Shown here one piece after another: positions 13,710 to 20,593 of a stretch of DNA of 20,593 nt; positions within the stretch are counted from its first letter, which is position 1, and each line of letters begins with the position of its first letter. Made by a program: the position numbers and the translations under genes. Under the pieces are notes generated by a model that saw nothing but the letters and a program-made list of their open reading frames with translations, was not told the DNA's origin and searched no databases. Where the stretch lies: NCBI GenBank assembly GCA_035288865.1, contig DATDZA010000047.1, forward strand, positions 1 to 20,593. Direction: 5' to 3'. Source of the DNA: GCA-2688775 sp035288865 (lineage in GTDB: Archaea; Nanobdellota; Nanobdellia; Woesearchaeales; GW2011-AR4).

Positions 13710-13910
13710 TTATTTTTTTCTAGTCCTTAAGCTTCCACCAGTTTTGTAAACATTATATTTTCCCTTTGCTTTCTGATTAGTTTTCTGCTCGGGATAAACA
13801 TCATAAACAACTCTTTCATCAAAGCCGCATTTGTTGCATTTAATTACATTAATGCCTAAATAACTTATTAACTTAACATCTTTAGAATTGCATTTTGGGC
13901 ATTTTTTCAT
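13710..13910 (-). CDS. Zinc-ribbon protein
   Basis: 66 residues. Two Cys-x2-Cys knuckles are visible: MKKCPKCNSK (Cys4, Cys7) and IKCNKCGFDE (Cys25, Cys28), which together bind one zinc. The rest is basic (TNQKAKGKYNVYKTGGSLR), so it may bind nucleic acid or a ribosome. Similar small zinc ribbons with this KTGG-type tail are common in Woesearchaeota as far as I recall, without known function. The ATG at 13910 is preceded by a TATA-like box at 13936-13945. Confidence 0.75.
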   Translation of the reverse strand: MKKCPKCNSKDVKLISYLGINVIKCNKCGFDERVVYDVYPEQKTNQKAKGKYNVYKTGGSLRTRKK

Positions 13911-13935
13911 TTGAAATTATTCTGAAGGTTTGCGA

Positions 13936-13945
13936 AAGTATAAAA
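13936..13945 (-). promoter_or_regulatory. TATA-like box for the zinc-ribbon gene
   Basis: TTTTATACTT on the minus strand, about 31 nt before the ATG at 13910. Confidence 0.4.
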
Positions 13946-13993
13946 TTCGTGCTGGTATTTTAGGCTCAGTTTGGGAAGATGGAAATTGTGGAA

Positions 13994-14024
13994 GCTGTCG
14001 TGAATGGTTATAAGGTTTGACAGC
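13994..14024. other. Inverted repeat GCTGTC...GACAGC between two small genes
   Basis: GCTGTC (13994-13999) pairs with GACAGC (14019-14024) across a 19-nt loop, directly after the stop codon of the 61-residue gene. It could be part of that gene's 3' untranslated region. With a 6-bp stem and a long loop, the evidence is weak. Confidence 0.2.
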
Positions 14025-14025
14025 A

Positions 14026-14211
14026 TCATACAATCCAATAATCTCTTCCCATAGGCTTGGTGTGAATTAAATAATCTTTTTCCATCCAAAAAAATGTCCC
14101 TGCCGGAACCGCTGCGGCAAACGCCGCAACATTACCTGCCCCGCGCGCTGCAGTTTTAAAACTCCTAACGAGAAATTCTTTGGCAGTCTGCGAGTCCAAA
14201 CTTCCTATCAT
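14026..14211 (-). CDS. 61-residue small protein with one hydrophobic stretch
   Basis: MIGSLDSQTAKEFLVRSFK, then the small-residue stretch GAGNVAAFAAAVPAGTFFWM (about 25-44) and a polar tail ending GRDYWIV. The stretch could be a membrane helix. I do not recognise the family. The ATG at 14211 is supported by a TATA-like box at 14233-14242, 26 nt upstream, which overlaps the stop codon of the ferredoxin gene. A second open frame on the same strand at 13907-14089 overlaps it and lacks a promoter, so it was not called. Confidence 0.55.
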   Translation of the reverse strand: MIGSLDSQTAKEFLVRSFKTAARGAGNVAAFAAAVPAGTFFWMEKDYLIHTKPMGRDYWIV

Positions 14212-14232
14212 TATAATACAAATAGTTAATGG

Positions 14233-14242
14233 ATTTATATTA
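14233..14242 (-). promoter_or_regulatory. TATA-like box overlapping the ferredoxin stop codon
   Basis: TAATATAAAT on the minus strand; it covers the last codons and stop of the ferredoxin gene and lies about 26 nt before the ATG at 14211. Confidence 0.35.
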
Positions 14243-14519
14243 TTTTCTCTTTAGTCTCTTTATTTATGATGTGAATCACATTAACCGGGCATGAGTCGGC
14301 CGCTTCCTTGTTTGCATTGAAATCTTTTTCCTCGATGTCCAGCTCTTCCCATTCATCGTCCCTTTTCTTGCAGCCTATTATATCTGATTTGCCGTCTTCA
14401 TGCATTTCCCAGAAATCAGGAGCTACAGCGGCGCATGCAGCGCATCCTATGCAATTGGGCCTGTCATGCTGGATTTGAAATTTTTTTATGATTTTTATTT
14501 CCTGGGTTTCATCTGCCAT
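14235..14519 (-). CDS. Ferredoxin with a single [4Fe-4S] cluster
   Basis: 94 residues from the ATG at 14519. A longer frame extends 26 codons upstream, but it would overlap the TATA-like box at 14541-14550, so the shorter start is used. Four cluster ligands are seen: CIGCAAC (Cys23, 26, 29) and DSCPV (Cys77). Cys50 is an extra. The chain is acidic (DDEWEELDIEEKDF), as is usual for ferredoxins. This arrangement, one cluster in a protein of this size, matches the single-cluster ferredoxins of thermophiles and archaea, which carry electrons in the cytoplasm for reductases and thiolases. A link to the tRNA-thiolation genes nearby (TtuA-type enzymes hold a 4Fe-4S cluster) is possible but only by position. 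Confidence 0.88.
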   Translation of the reverse strand: MADETQEIKIIKKFQIQHDRPNCIGCAACAAVAPDFWEMHEDGKSDIIGCKKRDDEWEELDIEEKDFNANKEAADSCPVNVIHIINKETKEKII

Positions 14520-14540
14520 CCTGAGAATTAACAATTGTCC

Positions 14541-14550
14541 GTATATAAAA
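14541..14550 (-). promoter_or_regulatory. TATA-like box for the ferredoxin gene
   Basis: TTTTATATAC on the minus strand, centred about 27 nt before the ATG at 14519. It decides the start codon by lying inside the longer possible frame. Confidence 0.5.
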
Positions 14551-14568
14551 GTTTTGGTTAATTTATTT

Positions 14569-15468
14569 TTACAAGCTGATAAAAAAAATTCCTGCAATTA
14601 CAAACGCGAGGGCAAGCATCTTAATCAATACGCTTTTTTTGTGAATATCCTCCTTAATTATATTCGGAAAATATAGCGTAAATAAAATTGCAAGGCCAAA
14701 AACAAACAAGGGAAGTGATGCATTGCTCAATGCGCTTACAAGCGATACGGGGCCAAGTAGTATGGCAAAATCAGACGCTACAAAGGCTATGGAGTCAATG
14801 AGCATCTTAAACCCAATCAGGCCCCTGATTTTATTTTTCATTTCTTTGAATGTTTGAACAAAATCCTTTCTGACGCTTGGAATCAGCAGTACTGTCAATG
14901 CAACAAATCCGGTAACTCTCAACCACAAAACAGCGCTCCAGAACCCAGTAACATTAAAGACGTGCTTCGCGGAAATATAAGCTACAGCAATAAAAATATT
15001 TGATGCAATCATAAGGTAAAAAGCTTTGCTCAGTACAAACTTATTATGGAATTTTTTATATGCGGCGATTATGCCAGCACAAAGCAGGAAGAAAAATCCG
15101 AGAAGATGATAAGCCGACAGGGTTTCGCTTAAAAAAATCATGGAAAGCCCGAAGACAAATAATGGCGTCGACTGGTAAAGCAAAGTGATTCTGGAGATTT
15201 CCTCATACTGCACAGCTTTATAGTATAAAATAATACCGACAGCAAATCCGGTGCTTGATATTAACGCAATCATAAAATTCCCAAAGCTTAATGGCTCAAA
15301 TTTAAAAAAAAGAAGTAGAAATATAAAAGCAAGATTTGTCAGACCGTTTATAATAATATAAACCAAAGGATTTGAAATATGCTTTTTGGAAATTATAAAT
15401 TTGTCTATCATGGTTGTAAAACTCCAGATAAACTGCGCTATAAGAACAAAAAATACCCAATTTTCCAT
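14569..15468 (-). CDS. EamA-family membrane transporter
   Basis: 299 residues with about ten hydrophobic helices arranged as two related halves, the plan of the drug/metabolite transporter superfamily. Typical segments are WVFFVLIAQFIWSFTTMIDK (start), YYKAVQYEEISRITLLYQST (about 102-121) and FLSETLSAYHLLGFFFLLCA. The substrate is unknown; relatives export amino acids, sugars or other small molecules. The ATG lies 7 nt after the TAG of the tRNA-thiolation gene, with no promoter between, so it is probably cotranscribed with that gene and the ubiquitin-like carrier. Why a transporter sits in this unit is not clear. Confidence 0.82.
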   Translation of the reverse strand: MENWVFFVLIAQFIWSFTTMIDKFIISKKHISNPLVYIIINGLTNLAFIFLLLFFKFEPLSFGNFMIALISSTGFAVGIILYYKAVQYEEISRITLLYQSTPLFVFGLSMIFLSETLSAYHLLGFFFLLCAGIIAAYKKFHNKFVLSKAFYLMIASNIFIAVAYISAKHVFNVTGFWSAVLWLRVTGFVALTVLLIPSVRKDFVQTFKEMKNKIRGLIGFKMLIDSIAFVASDFAILLGPVSLVSALSNASLPLFVFGLAILFTLYFPNIIKEDIHKKSVLIKMLALAFVIAGIFFISL

Positions 15469-15475
15469 TTTAATT

Positions 15476-16414
15476 CTAATGCATCACGCTTTTTCTTAAT
15501 TTTTCCAGATAAACGCAGGCGCGACAGGAATCATTTGCACTCGGCTCGCCGCATTTCGAGCAGATTTGAATAATTTCGCCCCTGAATTTTTCTTTCAGCA
15601 TCGGCAAAGTTTCCAAAAATGAATTAACAATTGAATATTTTGTCCCTGAAAATTTTTTCTCCATATCATTGAGCATATCCCTTACATGAGCCCTGAATGA
15701 ATGAATTGCATTCGGGCATTCATTGAAATTGTCAAGCAAACTGTTTATGAAAGCATAAGTTGTGACTTCTTTTTCCGTACACAAATATAGCGGCTTAATC
15801 CTTTGCGCAAATTTATCGTCGCTAATTACACCGACTTTTGGTCCGAGCCTTGCAGAAGCCTCGATGTTATTTTTCATCTGATTCATCAATATAGACTGGC
15901 ATTCATCATCGAGATTGTGGCCAGTAGCTAATTTTGTAAATTTTAATTCCCTTGATTTTTTGTTGAGCAAATATCTCCTGAAAACTCCGCAGATGCTGCA
16001 TGGCTTCACATCCAAGATTTTCAGCATTTCGTCCAAAGTTAACCCAAATTCTTCCTTGTAAGAGAATACATTTAGCCGTATATTATTTTCATTGCAGAAT
16101 TTTTTTGCTGTAATCAGAGTTTTATCGCGGTAGCCTTCAATCCCTTCATCTATTGCTATTGCCGTTACTTTTATTTTCGGGTTTTGTTTCGATAACTTAT
16201 TTAATAAATATAAAACAGTTAAAGAATCTTTTCCGCCTGAAATAGCAACCCCTAAATTTTCCTCTTTTCCGAGCAAATCAAACTGCCTTATTGTCCTGAA
16301 AACTTTGTTTTCAAAATATTCATTGAAATGATTCTTGCAGAGCTTCTCGCCTGCAGTTAATTGTATCACCGGCTTCTCGCTGCAGCATTTTGGATTATTT
16401 ATTTTTATTTGCAT
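15476..16414 (-). CDS. ttuA: tRNA 2-thiouridine synthesis ATPase (TtuA/Ncs6 family)
   Basis: 312 residues from the ATG at 16414; an in-frame TTG 45 nt upstream is less likely. The enzyme adenylates a uridine in tRNA and transfers sulfur from a carrier protein. Motifs (numbers from this ATG): PP-loop SGGKDS (59-64), the Cys pair CSIC (139-142) and GHNLDDE (165-171), with the Cys pair and a third Cys (Cys222-type position) binding a 4Fe-4S cluster in the family. N-terminal and C-terminal zinc fingers flank the core: LCKNH and, at the end, CSKCGEPSANDSCRAC. The first zinc knuckle reads KCCSEK rather than Cys-x2-Cys, a small oddity. The gene follows a ubiquitin-like protein by 80 nt. Target (position 34 or 54) cannot be told. 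Ends in TAG. Confidence 0.88.
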   Translation of the reverse strand: MQIKINNPKCCSEKPVIQLTAGEKLCKNHFNEYFENKVFRTIRQFDLLGKEENLGVAISGGKDSLTVLYLLNKLSKQNPKIKVTAIAIDEGIEGYRDKTLITAKKFCNENNIRLNVFSYKEEFGLTLDEMLKILDVKPCSICGVFRRYLLNKKSRELKFTKLATGHNLDDECQSILMNQMKNNIEASARLGPKVGVISDDKFAQRIKPLYLCTEKEVTTYAFINSLLDNFNECPNAIHSFRAHVRDMLNDMEKKFSGTKYSIVNSFLETLPMLKEKFRGEIIQICSKCGEPSANDSCRACVYLEKLRKSVMH

Positions 16415-16494
16415 GTTATATTTTTTGTAATGGATTTTTCCATATTTGAATTTTTTCAATAGCTTATTGTAATTGACTATAGAATTTTTTATTT

Positions 16495-16710
16495 TCAGCC
16501 TCCTGAAATTACCGATAATATTTTTATTTCGTCATTATCTTTTAATTTTTCGTCTTCCAAAATTAATTCATTGTTTCTTGAGACAATGACGGTGACTGGA
16601 TTTATTTTTAATTTATTTAATACTTCCAAAACTGATGGATTACCGTTCAACTCCAAAACTGAGTTTTTGTTTTCCTTATCAATGAAAACATTTATTTTTA
16701 TTTTTTCCAC
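16495..16710 (-). CDS. Ubiquitin-like sulfur-carrier protein (MoaD/ThiS/TtuB type)
   Basis: 71 residues ending in Gly-Gly (LSVISGG), the tail that is activated to a thiocarboxylate by an E1-like enzyme. The pattern fits ThiS/MoaD/SAMP proteins: an opening strand KIKINVFIDKEN, the helix SVLEVLNKLKI, the strand TVIVSRNNELI and the turn EKLKDNDEIKIL. It starts with GTG at 16710; an ATG four nt upstream is out of frame. A TATA-like box 25 nt away supports a leaderless GTG start. Its place in front of the TtuA-type ATPase suggests that it delivers sulfur for tRNA 2-thiolation, as TtuB does in Thermus. No E1-like activator is in this window. Confidence 0.85.
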   Translation of the reverse strand: MEKIKINVFIDKENKNSVLELNGNPSVLEVLNKLKINPVTVIVSRNNELILEDEKLKDNDEIKILSVISGG

Positions 16711-16730
16711 TCCATCAGAATAATTCGTTT

Positions 16731-16739
16731 GTTAATAAA
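16731..16739 (-). promoter_or_regulatory. TATA-like box for the carrier-thiolase-transporter unit
   Basis: TTTATTAAC on the minus strand, centred 25 nt before the GTG at 16710. No other promoter is evident before the two downstream genes. Confidence 0.4.
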
Positions 16740-16777
16740 GGTTATTGATAGGCATTGGTAGGGTAATTTTCCAGATA

Positions 16778-16788
16778 AATTTAAATAC
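16778..16788 (+). promoter_or_regulatory. TATA-like box for the pilin-like gene
   Basis: AATTTAAATAC, about 28 nt before the ATG at 16812. Confidence 0.5.
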
Positions 16789-16811
16789 ATAAATATTGCT
16801 GAATATAATTA

Positions 16812-17771
16812 ATGCAAAAAAGAGGTCAGATAACTGTATTTATAATAATAGGAATATTTATAATAATAGTTCTGGGCATTTTCCTTTACTTAAGCAGTTA
16901 CAGCACAAAAGAAGCTGCTGCTGCCAGCGTAAAAGAAACTACAAAAATTTCTGATGCAGACATAGTCAATATGTACGTCGAATCATGCCTAAAAAGCGCA
17001 GGCAATGATGAATTGTTCAACAGGATGGGCCTGCAGGGAGCCTATACAAATCCCGAAGGGGATTCGCAATATGGCGAGCCTGGCGCTGGGATTCCATCCC
17101 CTGTTCCGTTTCAGGGCAAGAAAGTCCCATATTATCTGGAAGCCTCATGCGACAAGTATTGCGCCCCGCAAAATTGCCCTCTTCCGCCATGCCCCTGCAT
17201 TCAATGGAGATGCAGATGGAATTATATTGAGCATATTCCTGATTCAAGTTCTGAATTGGATATTATAAGGGACAAAATAGCAAAGTACGTCGAGATAGAA
17301 TTCGCAAAATGCTTTAATGCCGACATGTTCAAGGAGATTGGAATAAATATCGAGCTGCCCATGGAGGGGCCAAAAACTGAAGTCACCATAAATGAAGAGG
17401 ATGTATCAATAAGCATGAACTACAGCCTGAAAGCCAAGCAAGGGGACAAGGAGAGCAATATGAAGACATTTAGAATAAAACTTCCCATAAGGCTAAATGC
17501 CCTCTACAGCAGCGCACTGGAATTCACAAGCAACGTGGAGAGAATAGAGGATACAGAGTTCTTTGATGAAGTGCCTTATAACCTGATGCCTGACTGCCCA
17601 AGCTATGATAAAAACGGGCTAACGAATGTGTACACAAAAAATAGCGATGACAACTCAGCCAAAATAGTCCAACTTGTAGATTTCAGCACTTATAATAGCA
17701 ATTATTTCAATTCTTATATCTTTCAATTTGCTTTGAAAAATGTGAATGTAATTGGGAAATGCTCCGGATAA
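16812..17771 (+). CDS. Pilin-like secreted protein with class III signal
   Basis: 319 residues. The N-terminus MQKRGQITVFIIIGIFIIIV has the Lys-Arg-Gly/Gln junction and following hydrophobic helix of a type IV pilin or archaellin signal peptide; cutting would fall after Gly5 and leave Gln at the new end. The 'KRGQIT' start is common among DPANN secreted proteins as I recall. The ectodomain has a Cys-rich stretch at about 113-136 (CDKYCAPQNCPLPPCPC and RCRWN), likely disulfide-bonded, and a C-terminal half rich in beta strands. Its length is well beyond a normal pilin, so it may be a minor pilin or adhesin rather than a major subunit. No pilus ATPase or peptidase is in view. TATA-like box 28 nt upstream. 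Confidence 0.78.
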   Translation: MQKRGQITVFIIIGIFIIIVLGIFLYLSSYSTKEAAAASVKETTKISDADIVNMYVESCLKSAGNDELFNRMGLQGAYTNPEGDSQYGEPGAGIPSPVPFQGKKVPYYLEASCDKYCAPQNCPLPPCPCIQWRCRWNYIEHIPDSSSELDIIRDKIAKYVEIEFAKCFNADMFKEIGINIELPMEGPKTEVTINEEDVSISMNYSLKAKQGDKESNMKTFRIKLPIRLNALYSSALEFTSNVERIEDTEFFDEVPYNLMPDCPSYDKNGLTNVYTKNSDDNSAKIVQLVDFSTYNSNYFNSYIFQFALKNVNVIGKCSG

Positions 17772-17847
17772 AATAATTCCATTTTTATGTTTGGATAATG
17801 TATACCTTCTAATTTTAGCATTTTTATGTGAGTGCAAAAAAACAAAT

Positions 17848-17856
17848 CTTAAATAC
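17848..17856 (+). promoter_or_regulatory. TATA-like box for the large secreted Cys-rich protein
   Basis: CTTAAATAC, about 30 nt before the ATG at 17882. The gap 17772-17847 holds nothing else that I can see. Confidence 0.45.
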
Positions 17857-17881
17857 TAGTTCTTTTAGTTATAAGAAAAGA

Positions 17882-20593
17882 ATGAAAAAAAGCGGATTGA
17901 TATTACTTTTTCTAGTGCTTGCTTTAATTATTGTTTCCAATGTGTTTGCTGCAGTAGAAGATGAAGACGGAGATGGTGTTTCGGATGAAAACGACAGATG
18001 TCCGAATTCCGGCGGCACAACTGATGTTGACCAGTTTGGATGCAGCTGCGAGCAAGCTTGTGTTGATGATAATAATCCCTGCACGGATACTTGTGTCATT
18101 ACAAATGGGCTTGCTTCCTGCAATGTTTTTAATGATAACCCTTGCGAAAGGAATGGATATTGTTCAAGAGGAGAGTGCAGGATTCCTGAAACTACGGGCT
18201 CTCGAACTCTTGTTATACTAGTCTCCATCGAATCAAGATTTCCCTCTCCCATTGATAGAAATGAGGCAGAAAGATTAAATCCAGAAGCCAGAGTTTTAGG
18301 GCCTTATACAATTGACCGAGATAAATGCGAGATGCCTGATATAAGATATGCAGCAATAGTAAATTTTGCTGACAGGGAAGTTAATATGAGGGAATATAAC
18401 AATATAGTGATATATTCCTCAACAACTTCGTGCCAGGGTGCGATTTGGCCAAGAGGCCCAGAAAGAATAACACTTCCAACAGATGATGGCGTTTTAGAAT
18501 TTGATGTTACTGTAAATTTTGGAGATCCTAGTGGAAATCAAGGGTTTGGTCCTAATAGTCCTGAGTGCCGAGATTGTAAGGCGCGTTTTCCTAACCCTAT
18601 AATAGCAGAAGCAGAATGCGAACAAGCATGCACCGCCCGTCCTCCAGGACCAGAACCTTGTGAATCCTTGCCAGGTGGCTGCCCTCGCTGCAATTATGGC
18701 ACATATCCAGATGGACGATGCAGACCGGATCCGAACGAAGATGATAATCCTGGAAATGATGATCCAAAGACGACTGGGTCTCAAGCCACCAAAGACGAGA
18801 TTACGAGAATCAGTAATTGGTTTTCGGAAAACCCTTCTGAATGTGGGACATTGTTAGGTATAGGCGAAGGGGAAGAAGGGAGAAGTTTTGATACGAGCAG
18901 AGTTAAGCTTAGGAGCCGTGAATATTGTCAAAATTCGAATATACGATCTATTAGAAAGGGAAGTTACGCTTATTATAATAATGGAAATATTAATATTTGT
19001 GAAGGCTGGATTGCCACAAACATCGTGGACATTTATAGAAGAGAATCGCAGCTTTTTATGGCAATTGCCCGTGCGAATGGAAAAGGTACTATTAAGCAGG
19101 AAGATATTGATGAAAAATGCTTTCCTGACCTTGGGAACCTTAAGGATTCTGATGGGGATCCCTTCGTGCTATGCGTTGCTTGGAAAAGGGATCCACTATC
19201 TGGAAAGTGTCCGCCACAAGAAGAAGAAGGGGTACCTGGTGGGAAAGAATGGGATTGGGCTATGGCTGGCCTCTCTCTATTGTACTCTCAAAAGTGTAAT
19301 GATTATGCAAGCAAAGGTGTTAATGATGCTGGTGAAAGGCCTGATTTTGTTGATGCAAGGGTACTCCTTCAAACATTATTAGATAGTAATAGAATTGAAG
19401 CAGGAGACTATTCTGTTGAATGTTCTGATAATAGGGTCATAAGATATATATGTCCAACATGTGGTACTCCTTTTGAAAACGTTGGTGGGGAGGAAGGAGA
19501 TACTATTTATATATGTTATTCGCCTTTTTCCAAACTATCCGCGGAAATGCAGTCAATTTTGATGGTCATAATGGCAGGCCAGGCAACAGGCGCATTTCCT
19601 AGGTCAGAAGGTGGATATTCGGCATATCTTAGATGGGACGGTGTCCTTTCGGATTATAACGTTATTTCTCAGGAGTTTAGAGATCGTATGTTAGAAGTTA
19701 AAAAAGAATGTATTCCTAATATTATAATAACAGACAGTCCAACAACTCTGCGTTTTGGCCCTAATATCCAACCATTCTGCACCGATTCCGACGGACTAGA
19801 TTACAGCACTCAAGGAAACATCCAAACAGATAAAGATTCAGCAACTGATTGCTGCACTAATGGAGATAATGTTTGTTTAAGCGAATCAACTCATGTAAAG
19901 GAGTATTTTTGTAACTCCGATAACACAAAAGGATATGAAATTTACCAATGCGCTGGAAGATGCAGTGATGGAAGATGCATACAGGCAAGAGGGGCTGGCA
20001 TCGGTCAAGAAAAGGGTGGCGGTATTATTTCTCCGGGTAATGGCACAAATCAAACACGAAATGAAACCCCCAATCCACCGCCAAGTCTTCCGGTTTTAAG
20101 CATCCAGCCATCATTAATCAAGCCAGGAGATAGTGTTACAATCACAGCAACAAGCGATAGCCCAAATTCAAAGGTTTTAATTTTTGCAACAGACATCCAA
20201 GGAAATATTGTTTATGACAATCAATTTTTTGACTACACTGATGCCAGTGGAAGATTTAGTCGAACTATATCTGATACATCTTCTTGGCAGCCAAATACTT
20301 TTAGAGCCCATGTAAATATAGATGGATTATCTTCAAACGAAATAAGACTAGAAGTACAGTCTGAATTCTGTCCTAATGGATGCGTGTATGAAGGCGTATG
20401 CTATAAAACCGGGGATGAAGGATGCATTAATAATGTAAAATACAGATGCTTCGGCAAGAATGACCCAAGACCGCTTAATGAGCCATGCGGAAATGCTTGC
20501 AATGGATGCATGAACGAAGGGAAATGCTATCCAATAGATTTTGAAACAGAATGCATTGGAAATATTAAGTATCGATGCGCTGACAAGGGCTAT
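17882..20593 (+). CDS. Large secreted Cys-rich protein, N-terminal 904 residues
   Basis: An uninterrupted frame from the ATG at 17882 to the window edge; the C-terminus is missing. A signal peptide (MKKSGLILLFLVLALIIV, cut near VFA-AVED at 23) is followed by an acidic calcium-binding thrombospondin type 3-like motif, DEDGDGVSDENDRCP (about 27-41). Other Cys-rich stretches are at about 52-105 and 215-275. A CPTCGTPF motif lies near 524-531. Residues about 735-826 look like an Ig-like sandwich (SLIKPGDSVTITATSDSP). Two tandem Cys repeats of 42-43 residues begin near 830 and 873 and share the pattern NGC-x5-C and IKYRC/VKYRC. The protein is exported and held together by disulfides. No catalytic motif is certain. 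It is probably a surface or adhesion protein, next to the pilin-like gene. Confidence 0.82.
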   Translation, partial: MKKSGLILLFLVLALIIVSNVFAAVEDEDGDGVSDENDRCPNSGGTTDVDQFGCSCEQACVDDNNPCTDTCVITNGLASCNVFNDNPCERNGYCSRGECRIPETTGSRTLVILVSIESRFPSPIDRNEAERLNPEARVLGPYTIDRDKCEMPDIRYAAIVNFADREVNMREYNNIVIYSSTTSCQGAIWPRGPERITLPTDDGVLEFDVTVNFGDPSGNQGFGPNSPECRDCKARFPNPIIAEAECEQACTARPPGPEPCESLPGGCPRCNYGTYPDGRCRPDPNEDDNPGNDDPKTTGSQATKDEITRISNWFSENPSECGTLLGIGEGEEGRSFDTSRVKLRSREYCQNSNIRSIRKGSYAYYNNGNINICEGWIATNIVDIYRRESQLFMAIARANGKGTIKQEDIDEKCFPDLGNLKDSDGDPFVLCVAWKRDPLSGKCPPQEEEGVPGGKEWDWAMAGLSLLYSQKCNDYASKGVNDAGERPDFVDARVLLQTLLDSNRIEAGDYSVECSDNRVIRYICPTCGTPFENVGGEEGDTIYICYSPFSKLSAEMQSILMVIMAGQATGAFPRSEGGYSAYLRWDGVLSDYNVISQEFRDRMLEVKKECIPNIIITDSPTTLRFGPNIQPFCTDSDGLDYSTQGNIQTDKDSATDCCTNGDNVCLSESTHVKEYFCNSDNTKGYEIYQCAGRCSDGRCIQARGAGIGQEKGGGIISPGNGTNQTRNETPNPPPSLPVLSIQPSLIKPGDSVTITATSDSPNSKVLIFATDIQGNIVYDNQFFDYTDASGRFSRTISDTSSWQPNTFRAHVNIDGLSSNEIRLEVQSEFCPNGCVYEGVCYKTGDEGCINNVKYRCFGKNDPRPLNEPCGNACNGCMNEGKCYPIDFETECIGNIKYRCADKGY
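20369..20593 (+). repeat. Tandem Cys-rich 42-43-residue repeats
   Basis: Cys at residues 834, 840, 848 and 856 recur at 876, 882, 891 and 899, with similar text around them (GCINNVKYRC against ECIGNIKYRC). The second copy reaches the window edge, so more copies may follow. Confidence 0.65.

Noticed and set aside
13907..14089. 60-codon open frame on the minus strand
   Set aside because: It overlaps the 61-residue gene, which has a well-placed promoter, and its translation shows no domain or conserved pattern.
16415..16459. TTG start adding 15 residues to the tRNA-thiolation ATPase
   Set aside because: The ATG at 16414 comes just before the N-terminal zinc finger, as in relatives, and the extra Lys-rich residues match nothing known.

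Overview
The window reads as a compact, AT-rich archaeal genome of the DPANN type, probably Pacearchaeota or Woesearchaeota. It carries archaeal translation and transcription genes (aIF-1A, Spt5 with a KOW domain, archaeal-type L11) and several small families that I associate with DPANN archaea: the LspA homologue, the 'KRGQIT' pilin-like secreted protein, the 66-residue zinc ribbon and the low-complexity coiled-coil protein. Nearly every gene has its own TATA-like box centred 25-31 nt upstream of the start codon and no Shine-Dalgarno sequence, so most messages should be leaderless and monocistronic. The phylum assignment is from memory of these families, not from a search.

Layout. 1-1644: a truncated gene at the left edge, a TPR protein with a nuclease-like C-terminal domain, and a small two-helix membrane protein. 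1645-6144: a 1037-residue surface protein with six 92-residue PKD repeats and a C-terminal anchor, then a 65-residue protein directly followed by the membrane protease SppA. 6337-9520: RDD membrane protein, aIF-1A, a four-helix membrane protein with an Ada-like zinc domain, signal peptidase II (LspA), a DUF457/YdjM-like membrane protein and a Q/P-rich coiled-coil protein. 9676-11708: a gene split by an apparent frameshift at a T8 run, then Spt5 and L11 on the other strand. The L11 frame continues for 101 codons past an in-frame TAG.

11889-14519: an unrecognised 126-residue protein, a stand-alone RnfD/NqrB-like membrane protein, a second apparently frameshifted gene (G6 run), a zinc ribbon, a 61-residue protein and a single-cluster ferredoxin. 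14569-16710: a likely operon on the minus strand made of a ubiquitin-like sulfur carrier ending in Gly-Gly, a TtuA/Ncs6-type tRNA 2-thiolation ATPase and an EamA transporter. 16812-20593: a pilin-like secreted protein and the first 904 residues of a large, Cys-rich secreted protein that runs off the right edge.

Working together: the PKD protein, the pilin-like protein and the large Cys-rich protein form a cell-surface set, and SppA and LspA are membrane proteases that could handle signal peptides. The carrier-ATPase pair should make 2-thiouridine in tRNA. Most exceptional are the L11 stop followed by a long intact in-frame extension, the TPR-nuclease protein with a changed active-site position, and two genes split at homopolymers. 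No tRNA, rRNA, CRISPR array or insertion sequence was seen.
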